Positions 1-8,100 of a DNA stretch of 12,138 nucleotides are shown piece after piece; position 1 is the first letter of the stretch, and each line of letters starts with the position of its first letter. The translations under genes were made by a program, and so were the position numbers. The stretch is from Methylacidiphilaceae bacterium UBA1321 (lineage in GTDB: Bacteria > Verrucomicrobiota > Verrucomicrobiia > Methylacidiphilales > UBA1321). Location: assembly GCA_002306945.1 (NCBI GenBank), contig DBTH01000190.1, forward strand, positions 20,745 through 32,882, written 5' to 3'. The notes under the pieces were generated by a model. That model ran no database searches. It was not told the DNA's origin and saw nothing but the letters and a program-made list of their open reading frames with translations.

Positions 1-771
1 TTTGATTATTGGGCCGTCAACGACACCGCTTCGGTCACCATTGCCACCGGAGGAGCCAATCCTTGCTACGCCGACAATGACGGAGTCATGAGATTCGGCG
101 ACACACGCGACGCCTTCAAGACCAGCAGTCTCAGCCCTCACGTATTCAACGCCACCAGCTTGCGACCCGTCATTCTCAACCGGCCGTTCCAATCGGTGGG
201 CGACATCGGCTATGCATTCCGTGATCTGCCCTGGAAAACGATCGATCTCTATTCCAGCACAAGTGCCGACGCCGCGTTACTCGACCTCTTTTGTCTCAAC
301 GGCAACGCCCCAATCGTCTCCGGACGCATCAACCCCAATACGGCCAGCCCGCTTGTCCTCGCCGCCATGATCCAGGGAGCCACACGAACTGGCAACGGCA
401 TCTCCGCCACCTCCACCACGCTTTCCTCTTCGGTGGCCCAGACAGTCGCGCAAAGCCTGAACACTTTCATGACCGCCACGCCTTTACAAAACAGAGCCGA
501 ACTCGCTTCCAGTCTCAACGCCACACTGGGCGCCTCCCTGCCGATAAAAACCGAAAGAGAAGCGGTCATTCGGGCCCTTGCCGAATCGAGCAACCTGCGA
601 ACATGGAATTTCTTCATCGACATTATCGCCCAGTCGGGGAAATACCCGGCATCGGCCAAGACATTGAATGATTTCGTCGTCGAGGGCGAACGTCGCTATT
701 GGCTCCACATCGCCATCGACCGCTTTACCGGCCAGGTCATCGACCGGCAACTGGAGATCGTCGATGAATAG
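1..771 (+). CDS. Verru_Chthon cassette protein A, C-terminal 256 residues (5' end outside window)
   Basis: The reading frame is open from the first base, so the gene starts upstream; the internal ATG at base 88 is not taken as the start. The visible part matches the end of Verru_Chthon cassette protein A, a large verrucomicrobial protein encoded with prepilin-like proteins B, C and D. Recognisable pieces are a segment with FQSVGDIGYAF and a LLDLFCL stretch, then SGRINPNTASPLVLAAM near visible residues 107-123. This resembles the 'INLNT' segment of these proteins and of GspK-type minor pseudopilins. The tail is YWLHIAIDRFTGQVIDRQLE. Its role is thought to be in a pseudopilus-like or secretion structure at the envelope, but no biochemical function is established. 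The next gene overlaps its stop by 8 bases, which indicates one operon. Family assignment is by recognition only. Confidence 0.78.
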   Translation, partial: FDYWAVNDTASVTIATGGANPCYADNDGVMRFGDTRDAFKTSSLSPHVFNATSLRPVILNRPFQSVGDIGYAFRDLPWKTIDLYSSTSADAALLDLFCLNGNAPIVSGRINPNTASPLVLAAMIQGATRTGNGISATSTTLSSSVAQTVAQSLNTFMTATPLQNRAELASSLNATLGASLPIKTEREAVIRALAESSNLRTWNFFIDIIAQSGKYPASAKTLNDFVVEGERRYWLHIAIDRFTGQVIDRQLEIVDE

Positions 772-1441
772 GTGTTCGTTGAAAAATCAACGTCGGTTGC
801 TGCGTGTTTTTTTGGGAATCGCCTTTTTCCTTTTCCCGCTCGAACTCCTTGTACACGGTCAAACGCCCGACACACGCAACACTCCCAAGCCTGAAAAACC
901 GTACGTGGCCCCCATTCCCTCATCCGCCCATTGGATGGTCACGCTCAAGACAGTTCCAGTAAAAAAAACGGACGACGATTCCGCCGCGTTCATCACCACC
1001 GCGGAGGTCATGCAAACCGAAAATATTCGCCACGTCGTCATTTCGGCCACTGGGAAAGCACCCCTCATCCTCGACCAAATCGATAATTACGTTTTTAGCC
1101 GCGACTCCAGGAACAACATCCAAATGATCCCCCGCTTTCAGGAGAATTTTCCCTATCTGGCCGAGCTGCATAGATTTCCTTTTCTGGAATGCGTGACGCC
1201 TGACAACTACAAGGGCGTGGATAAATATCGCGGCACTCCCTGCTTTCACTATCAAGATTCCAATGGAGAAGCCTGGATTCAAATCGACTCCATCCGACCG
1301 CTTGCCGCAAAGGTGAATGGTTCTGAAATCGAATATAAAATTCTACCTCCACCCTCTCAAGCGCTTGTCCCTCCTCCCGATATGACGGCTCTAGCCAATC
1401 GCTTCAAGGATGCCGCCCGAAATCTCGAATCGGTTCGTTAG
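764..1441 (+). CDS. Exported protein of unknown function, coupled to cassette protein A
   Basis: This 225-residue protein is not recognised. I chose ATG 764, not the longer frame from 668, for three reasons. A GGAG lies 7 bases upstream. The start overlaps the previous stop (ATGAATAG), typical of translational coupling. Starting here also puts a good signal peptide at the N-terminus: basic residues (KNQRRLLR), a hydrophobic run (VFLGIAFFLFPLELL), and a likely cleavage site near VHG-Q at residues 31-32. No lipobox cysteine is seen. The mature part looks beta-rich, with a segment YRGTPCFHYQDSNGEAWIQI near residues 155-175 and a proline-rich stretch (LPPPSQALVPPP) before a short C-terminal helix. 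The alternating strand pattern loosely recalls LolA-like or outer-membrane lipoprotein-sorting folds, but that is speculation. Its position suggests a periplasmic or surface accessory to the cassette. Confidence 0.75.
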   Translation: MNRCSLKNQRRLLRVFLGIAFFLFPLELLVHGQTPDTRNTPKPEKPYVAPIPSSAHWMVTLKTVPVKKTDDDSAAFITTAEVMQTENIRHVVISATGKAPLILDQIDNYVFSRDSRNNIQMIPRFQENFPYLAELHRFPFLECVTPDNYKGVDKYRGTPCFHYQDSNGEAWIQIDSIRPLAAKVNGSEIEYKILPPPSQALVPPPDMTALANRFKDAARNLESVR

Positions 1442-1767
1442 CAACCTGCCAGAAATCCACGTCTTCACGCCCTGACGTTTGTCATTCCTACAGGATCGAA
1501 ATTCACGCCACAGTATCGCTCCGCCTTGCACACAACGGCAGTTTTGCGAAGTGGATTAGCCGTACGCCCGTTTCATTCATCTCGCAACCGACTTTCCAGA
1601 TGCAGTTTATCCAACATCATCGGGAAATGCTTTCTGAAATAGTATAAAAATAATACGGAACTTACCGTATCAATGATTGCAACAGAGTCGTATCTTTATT
1701 CCATGAGATAGACGCGGTTCGGTCTATATCCATCCACTTCACCACCCTTCATCCCCTCCATCTGCCT
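1442..1767. other. Noncoding region between the cassette operon and the PEP-CTERM gene
   Basis: There is no convincing gene in these 326 bases. A weak hairpin, ACGTC (1459-1463) with GACGT (1474-1478) and only a short T-containing tail, could end the upstream operon but is poor as an intrinsic terminator. The last 120 bases hold two better inverted repeats, listed separately. The final bases before the start at 1768 are pyrimidine-rich (CATCCCCTCCATCTGCCT) and contain no Shine-Dalgarno sequence. A TATAAAAATAATAC stretch at 1643-1656 could supply a -10 element, but no matching -35 is visible. Confidence 0.5.
1653..1727. promoter_or_regulatory. Two inverted repeats in the PEP-CTERM gene leader
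   Basis: The first repeat is ATACGG (1653-1658) - aactta - CCGTAT (1665-1670), a perfect 6-6-6 inverted repeat beside an AT-rich stretch. The second is ATAGAC (1708-1713) - eight bases - GTCTAT (1722-1727). A further TCGTAT lies between them at 1688-1693. The first has the size and symmetry of a dimeric repressor or activator site; the second could equally be an RNA hairpin in the leader. No regulator gene is in the window, so the binding protein is unknown. Confidence 0.3.
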
Positions 1768-3495
1768 ATGAAAACAAATTCAGTCCATCCGCTCTGCAGA
1801 ATCGCCCTCGGCATTATCATTGGAATACTCATTAACTTCAACATCCAGGCGCAGGTAACCCTCACATGGAATGGTGGGGCCACTGGTACGGACGGTCAGA
1901 GCGATACCGGATGGAACAACACGGGTAACTGGATTTCTTCAAATACGGCTTCCGCTTCAACCCCGACCGGCGCCAGCTCCAGCTTATCGGTTTCCGCCTA
2001 CTTTACCCCAGGCACCGGAGCATACGCCGCTCCAACGTACGCCGTTCCGATTGACTCCAATACGGTTCTTTCCGCCCTCTATTTTAATCCGACCTCAACA
2101 ACAAATCCCACTTCCCTCACTCTGACTGGCAGTAACACCCTGACCTTTCTCGGATACGCCTCCACAGGAACCAGCACGGTTATTTCTACCAAGGCTAACT
2201 CCACCATCACCTTCAACAATCCGGTAATCTTCAACTCGGTCAACAATACCATTGCCGATGTCGTCTCCGGCACATCCAGCACCACAGCTCCGAGCACCAT
2301 TAACTTTAACGGCGCCATCACTGTCACCAACGGTACGTTACTCAAGTTGCAAAATGGCATCATTAATCTCAATGGCACCCTCAATGCCACCTCCACCACG
2401 CGCACAACTTCCATCACGCTGGCCAACGGCGGGACAGTGATTAACTGGAATCTCACTGCGGCACCGACAGGAAGTTTCTCGATCAATCTGGGATCGGGCG
2501 GCACAACACCGACTAGTTTCGTCACCTTGAATATCGCTAACACCTCGACCTTCCTCAGCGCCTCGACAGCTACCATTTCCCAAGGTGCAGGCTCCTCCAA
2601 CTCCGGCTCGAAAGTCTTCCTGACCGGAAACAAACAAACACTGGCCAACGCCTTCACCACCTCCGACGCCAACACCTCGACAAACGGAAGCAGTCTTTAT
2701 GTCATCGGCGTCAACGTGACTGGAGGTGGGATTGGAACCTTCAGCGGTAACCTGACTACTGGCACCGCCAATGCCAGCACGCGCGCGCTCTACGCCAACT
2801 CCGGCAGCACAGCGATATTCACGGGCAAGATTTCCGGCGGCAGCACGGTTGTCACCTACACTTCCAATTCCTCCATCCTTCTCATCGACGGCGGCGGCAG
2901 CGTCATTCTCAACGGAAGCACGGCCAATACATTCTACGCCAGTCGCGTAGAGGTCACCAACAGTACCGCCCTCTACCTGGCCAATACTTCCGGCGCGGCC
3001 ATCTCGGCTTCGGCTGCCTCCCTGGTTATCGACAACGGCGCCTCCGTTACACTGTCCGGCTCCAATCAAATTACGACCAGCACGGGATTGACCTTGAATG
3101 GCGGCACTTTCTCCCTCAACGGTTACAACGGCAGCCTGGGTGCCCTCACATTAAGCGCCAGCTCTACTCTCGTCCTCGGAACCACCGGCAACAGCATTTC
3201 CTTCCTCGATAGCAGCTCTTCCACCTGGACGGGCACACTCAACATCACAGGTCTGGCACTAAGCACCAATTCCACCCTCATCCGCTTCGGCACCTCTGAC
3301 CTTGGCCTCACCTCCTCGCAGCTGAGCGATATCTCCTACAACGGAAGCAGCACCGGCTTTACCATCGACTCCAACGGCTGGCTGGTGGCTACCGTTCCGG
3401 AACCTTCCACCTTATGTCTGATGGTCGCCGCCACCTTGATCCTCTTCTTCCTTCCGAAACGGCGTTTTCTCCGCATGGCCTGCTCGAAGATCTAG
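1768..3495 (+). CDS. PEP-CTERM sorting protein with autotransporter-type beta-strand repeats
   Basis: This 575-residue secreted protein has three parts. Residues 1 to about 28 form a signal peptide (hydrophobic core IALGIIIGILINF, likely cut after IQA before QVTLTW). The long middle is rich in Ser, Thr, Asn and Gly, with repeated short strands such as STITFNNPVIFN, TLTLNGGTFSLNG and SLGALTLSASSTL. This pattern is typical of autotransporter-associated beta-strand repeats that stack into a beta solenoid. The opening TLTWNGGATGTDG and GWNNTGNW is common in Opitutaceae proteins of this kind. The C-terminus, from residue 543, has VPEPST, a hydrophobic segment (LCLMVAATLILFFL) and a basic cluster (PKRRF). 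That is the PEP-CTERM signal recognised by exosortase, which links such proteins to the surface or exopolysaccharide matrix. No outer-membrane beta-barrel is present, so it is not a true autotransporter. ATG 1768 fits the signal peptide but has no Shine-Dalgarno. An intrinsic terminator follows the stop. Confidence 0.88.
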   Translation: MKTNSVHPLCRIALGIIIGILINFNIQAQVTLTWNGGATGTDGQSDTGWNNTGNWISSNTASASTPTGASSSLSVSAYFTPGTGAYAAPTYAVPIDSNTVLSALYFNPTSTTNPTSLTLTGSNTLTFLGYASTGTSTVISTKANSTITFNNPVIFNSVNNTIADVVSGTSSTTAPSTINFNGAITVTNGTLLKLQNGIINLNGTLNATSTTRTTSITLANGGTVINWNLTAAPTGSFSINLGSGGTTPTSFVTLNIANTSTFLSASTATISQGAGSSNSGSKVFLTGNKQTLANAFTTSDANTSTNGSSLYVIGVNVTGGGIGTFSGNLTTGTANASTRALYANSGSTAIFTGKISGGSTVVTYTSNSSILLIDGGGSVILNGSTANTFYASRVEVTNSTALYLANTSGAAISASAASLVIDNGASVTLSGSNQITTSTGLTLNGGTFSLNGYNGSLGALTLSASSTLVLGTTGNSISFLDSSSSTWTGTLNITGLALSTNSTLIRFGTSDLGLTSSQLSDISYNGSSTGFTIDSNGWLVATVPEPSTLCLMVAATLILFFLPKRRFLRMACSKI

Positions 3496-3516
3496 TGTCC
3501 TGTAACGCGAGACGAT

Positions 3517-3561
3517 AAGCGGCCTGTGTGAAATCCGTTTTTTCGCGCAGGCCGTTTTTTT
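3517..3561 (+). terminator. Intrinsic terminator after the PEP-CTERM gene
   Basis: CGGCCTG (3520-3526) pairs with CAGGCCG (3548-3554). The inner TGTG (3527-3530) pairs with CGCG (3544-3547) through alternating G-C and G-U pairs, giving an 11-base-pair stem with a 13-base loop. AAG just upstream can extend the stem against the T run. Seven Ts follow (3555-3561). This is the classical form of a rho-independent terminator. It is unusual in ending only ten bases before the GH1 start codon. Confidence 0.8.
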
Positions 3562-3571
3562 ACCTCCATCC

Positions 3572-4939
3572 ATGTTTATGACACCCCGTACCTTCCCGCA
3601 GGATTTTCTCTTTGGAGCCGCCACCGCAGCCTATCAGGTTGAGGGTGCCTGGAATGAAGACGGCAAAGGGGTCAGTGTCTGGGATGTTTTCTCCCACCAA
3701 CCCGGCAACATCCTCAACGACTACAATGGCGACATCGGCGTCGACCATTATCATCGCTACAAGGAAGATATCGCCTTCATGAAATGGCTCGGACTGGACG
3801 CCTATCGCTTTTCCTTGTCCTGGACGCGCCTCTTCCCCGAAGGTCGCGGTGCGGTGAATCAAAAAGGCATCGACTATTATCACCGTTTCATTGACGAGCT
3901 CCTTAAGAACGGCATCGAACCCTGGATAACCCTTTTTCACTGGGATTTACCGCAGGCACTGGAAGACGAATATGGCGGATGGCGAAACCGCAAAATCGTC
4001 GTCGACTTCTCGGCTTACGCCGAATTGGTCGCCCGTGAATATTCGGACAAGGTCTCCCATTTTTTTACCATCAACGAATTCCTCTGCTTCATCGACAAAT
4101 GCTATGGCATGGGAAAAGTGTTCGACGCTTTTCCTCCCGCAGCCTGTGTCTCAAGGAAAGAACTCAACCAGGCCCGCCATCATGCCGTATTGGCTCACGG
4201 CATGGCCGTTGAGGCTTTACGAGCCAACGCCAAACAACCCCTTCAAATCGGCCTGGCCGAAAATGTCGTCACCTGCGTTCCTCTGATCGAAACCGAAGAA
4301 CACATCGATGCGGCGCGCAAGGCGTTCCGGCAAATGAACGCACCCTATATGACCGCCGTGATGGAAGGATGCTACATCGACGCTTATCTGGAAAAGGAGG
4401 GAGCTGACGCACCTTCTTTCACCGACGACGAAATGAACGTCGTTGGTGCTCCTCTCGATTTTGTCGGGAACAATCTCTATTTCTCGGTCTATATTGAAAA
4501 GAGCGATACTCCCTGCGGTTACAGGGAAGTCCCTCTCTCGCGTTCCCATCCCCGCTTCGGCATGTCCTGGCTCAGTTTCGGACAATCTTCGCTCTATTGG
4601 GCGCCCCGTTTCAGCCAGGAACTCTGGGATGTGAAAAATTTCTATATCACAGAAAACGGTTGCGCCAGCGACGACTTTCCCTCTTACGACGGCAAAATCT
4701 ACGACACAGAACGCATCGCTCTGCTGCGTGGAAACCTCGAACATGTGTCCCGCGTCCTTGCTGAAGGCTACCCTCTCAAGGGTTATTTCGCCTGGAGTCT
4801 CCTCGATAATTTCGAATGGTGTTACGGATACTCCCGGCGCTTCGGTCTCGCCTACGTCAATTTTTCCACGCTTGAGAGAACTCCCAAAATGAGTGCTCAC
4901 TGGTACCGGCAAGTCATCCGCGAAAGAAGAATTGTCTGA
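3572..4939 (+). CDS. Glycoside hydrolase family 1 beta-glucosidase/beta-glycosidase
   Basis: This 455-residue protein is full length for the family. It hydrolyses terminal beta-linked glucose, galactose or related sugars from short oligosaccharides with retention of configuration. GH1 landmarks are clear: N-terminal FPQDFLFGAATAAYQVEGAW with Q22 for sugar binding, HW at 123-124, the acid/base in TINE (E169), the nucleophile in ITENG (E361), and WSLLDNFEW at 408-416. The E415-W416 pair is that of enzymes acting on non-phosphorylated sugars; 6-phospho-beta-glucosidases have Ser and Lys there. There is no signal peptide, so it should act in the cytoplasm on imported oligosaccharides. ATG 3572 and ATG 3578 are both possible starts; neither has a Shine-Dalgarno. 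The gene begins directly after a terminator, so it needs read-through or a promoter overlapping that hairpin. Exact substrate cannot be read from the sequence. Confidence 0.93.
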   Translation: MFMTPRTFPQDFLFGAATAAYQVEGAWNEDGKGVSVWDVFSHQPGNILNDYNGDIGVDHYHRYKEDIAFMKWLGLDAYRFSLSWTRLFPEGRGAVNQKGIDYYHRFIDELLKNGIEPWITLFHWDLPQALEDEYGGWRNRKIVVDFSAYAELVAREYSDKVSHFFTINEFLCFIDKCYGMGKVFDAFPPAACVSRKELNQARHHAVLAHGMAVEALRANAKQPLQIGLAENVVTCVPLIETEEHIDAARKAFRQMNAPYMTAVMEGCYIDAYLEKEGADAPSFTDDEMNVVGAPLDFVGNNLYFSVYIEKSDTPCGYREVPLSRSHPRFGMSWLSFGQSSLYWAPRFSQELWDVKNFYITENGCASDDFPSYDGKIYDTERIALLRGNLEHVSRVLAEGYPLKGYFAWSLLDNFEWCYGYSRRFGLAYVNFSTLERTPKMSAHWYRQVIRERRIV

Positions 4940-5120
4940 ACATGCTCCGATCCTTTTGAAAGGGATATACGAATTATCGTTAAATCAAGGTAGCACCCCT
5001 AATTAATCATAGTATCGTATAGTCATGAAGCCATGGGCGTGCCTGCTCCCACTTTTTGAGAATTCCAGCGATTCACCAATGCCTTCGACCCCTTCAATTT
5101 CATCACCTTACTGAAACAGC
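4940..5120. promoter_or_regulatory. Leader region of the lyase gene with inverted repeats
   Basis: A short hairpin follows the GH1 stop: ATCCTTT (4950-4956) with AAGGGAT (4960-4966), one G-U pair, and no T run, so it is doubtful as a terminator. TATACGA (4966-4972) and TCGTATA (5015-5021) form a 7-base inverted repeat 42 bases apart, flanking an AT-rich stretch (AATTAATCATAGTAT) that could contain a promoter. TCGTAT also occurs in the leader of the PEP-CTERM gene. No Shine-Dalgarno precedes the ATG at 5121. No -10/-35 pair stands out. Confidence 0.28.
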
Positions 5121-8100
5121 ATGCGCACACTCTCCCTCTCATTTCTGCTGCCCCTTCTCCCGATCTTCGCCTTGGCGCAAACCATTCTCTCTGGCAACGG
5201 AGGTTTTGAGTCTGGGAAAACCGACTGGAATCTCTATGTGCCTGGTGATTCTGAAAGCAAAGGCTGCCAGTTTGCCATTGCCTCCGGATCCGGAGCCCAT
5301 TCCGGCAATGCCTGTGCCGAATTAACCTCCACCGAAATCGCGCGTTTTTGCATCGGACACACCCCGGTTCCCCTGACATCGGGAGAACGCTATCGCCTGA
5401 CCCTTTGGTATCGGGCAGGTGCGCAGACGGAATTCGCCGCGAAAACGGCCGGCATCTCCGTCCGCATGGCTTTCCGAAAAGGCAGAGACGATGTTCCGGG
5501 TGGGAAGCTCCAAATCGGCGCGGAAGGTCTCATTGTTGCCGGAAATCCACCGTTGATACAAAAAAGTTTTCCAAAGGAGTGGACCCTGTTGCAGGTAGTC
5601 ATCCAGGCGCCACCCTATGTCGATAATGTGAGTTTCGACGTTTTTTCCTATGCCAAAGGATCGGTCTATTTCGACGATTTCTCCTTTGAAAAAGTCGATT
5701 CCACCACACCGGTGACGCCGATTGAGGGCGGCAAGGATTATGCCAAACTCACTTCCGCCGGGGGCCCCCATGATCCGCTGCCGCCGAAATTGCCGGAACA
5801 ACCCGGCCCCATCACTACTGACGCTGAAATGATCGCCTCGCTCAATCTGGACTTCCCCGGCATGGAAAAAGTCAAAGCGGCTGTGCAGACAGGACGCTTG
5901 CCAGCCATTCAGGAAGCCTATCTCGAATTCCGCCGCAAGACCTCGACGGCCCGCTGGAAAATCTCCCCGTCCGAACGTCCTGCATCTCCCACTGCCGAAT
6001 CCGACGAGAACGCTGATCTGGTACTCAAGCACAACGTCACCAGCGACGTTTATCATTACGGACCTAAATACACTTTCATGGGAAAGGATTTCAATTGGCT
6101 CCACAATCCCGTCGCTCCGGAAGACCCCGGTTTCTCCAATGAATTCACTTATTGCGTCGTTGCGCGCACGGAATTCTGGAAACACCTGGCGGATGCCTAC
6201 TGGAAGACCGGCAATGAAAAGTATGCTCGGGCATGGGTCGAGCAACTTCTCGACTTTGCGCGAAAAAATCCCGTCGACCTCACCCCTTGGCACGGACAAG
6301 CTACCGTGTGGCGTACATTGGACTCCGCAACGCGCATGGACAATTCCTGGCCGTACTGTTACGTCCATTTCCGCGACAGTGCATCCTTCACTCCGGAAGC
6401 GCAATGGATTTATCTCCGGATGATGCCCGACCACGCGAAGATGCTGGAACGGGGACTCAAGGATGAAAGTCGCTCCGGAAACTGGGTTACCGACGAATGC
6501 GCGGGACTCTATACCATCGGGGCGCTTTTCCCTGAGCTAAAAGAGTCGCCACATTGGCGCGAGGTAGCCATTAACCGCCTGATTGTTGAATTCAACCGCA
6601 TGATTCCCCCCGATGGACTCGAAGGCGAATTAACTCCTGGCTATCACTCCGGCGCGCTTGAGCAATTCCGTGGTCCGTTAGACTTGGCCCGACTCAACAA
6701 CCTCCCGATCCCCGATCTCTTCAAGGATAAAATTCTCTCGATGTACCGTGCCGTTATCCTGATCGCACAGCAGAACTGGCAGGATGTGTGCACCAACGAT
6801 TCCTGGATCATCAATACTAAAAAAATGGCCCAGGACGGCTTGAAGGTGGGAGAGGATCCTCTCCTGCTCTGGGCGGCCAGCGGCGGGAAAGAAGGAAACC
6901 CGCCTCCCGACTCGACTTGTCTGCCTTATGCGGGTTTCTACGCCATGCGCAGCGGATGGGACTGGAATGACTTCTTTCTTTTCTTCCGTGCTGGTCCTCC
7001 CGGCATAGGTCATGAACATCAGGACATGCTTGAAGTCGTCCTCCGCGCCTGGGGAAATACCTTGCTTCTCGATCCCGGCACCTACACATACGACCGCTCG
7101 AACTGGCGGCGATATGTCGTTGGCACCCCGGCACACAATACCATTCTTGTAGACGGCAAATGGCAGCATCGTCCCAACAACAAGCCACCGCTCGACACTC
7201 CAGTCGACAATCCCTGGTTCAATACACCGCTGTTCGATTACGTCTCGGGCACCTACAACTCCGGCTATCAAAAAAATGTCTACGCCTCGATTGAGTTTCT
7301 CCCCATGCGATGGGAAGGTCCGGTCGACACCTCGGTTTCCCACACCCGTCATGTTCTCTATTTACGCCCCTATTACGCCCTGCTGGTCGACACTCTCGAT
7401 GGGAGTGGAAACCATTTATTCGAATCTCATTTCCACATGGATGCTCCGGCAGCACATGTCGATTCCACTACTTCCACTGCGTTCAGCGACAATCCCGGCA
7501 AGGTTAATGTCGGCATTTACTCGCTGGAAAAGGAAAACCTTCAGGTTGACATTGTCCAGGGGCAAAACGATCCCATTCTCGGTTGGCTTCCCAACGAAAA
7601 GCGGTCCATCCCGACCGTGCGCTTGACCAAAAAACAGGAGGCCCCGGCCATTTACGCCACGCTTCTCTATCCCTACCGCGGTGAAGAACCCCCGCACATT
7701 GAAGGCAAACCCATCCCGACCCAGCCCGGTCTATGGGCTCAAGCGCTGACTACCCCACGGGAAAAAATCGAAATAGTTCTGGCTAAAGATGACACGCCAA
7801 AATCCATTTCCTTCGAGTCCGCATTGCGCAAAGGAGCGATCCTCTGTAAAGCGGCGGGAATCTTGATACGCCAGCCCGCCGAACAAGGCAGCGTTTACCT
7901 CGGAGGATGGAACATGACTTCCTATAAGGACAACGGCATCGCTTTCACTCTCGATAAACCGGCTGCCGTGGTAGTAACGCTTGGAGATAAACCTCTTTTC
8001 TATAACGGAGGAGAGCAGCCTGCTACATTAACACTCACACAACCCAGGGCCGCCACAATCGTTCTCCCCTGCAAAAACTGGGTCGATGAAAACGGCCAGC

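Noticed and set aside
668..763. Extended start of the exported protein gene at 668.
   Set aside because: It would bury the signal peptide internally; ATG 764 has a ribosome binding site and a coupling overlap.
2338..3069. Long minus-strand open frames opposite the PEP-CTERM gene.
   Set aside because: They are shadows of a repetitive Ser/Thr/Asn/Gly-rich gene. They have no recognisable domain and no start signal, while the plus-strand product has both a signal peptide and a PEP-CTERM tail.
2100..3300. Repeated AACGGAAGCA and similar short strings in the PEP-CTERM gene, checked as possible CRISPR or DNA repeats.
   Set aside because: They are in frame and irregularly spaced, and reflect repeated NGS-type peptide turns of the beta-strand protein.
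5322..6434. A 370-codon minus-strand open frame opposite the lyase N-terminal half.
   Set aside because: Its translation has no recognisable motif and lies wholly opposite a well-supported domain of the lyase.
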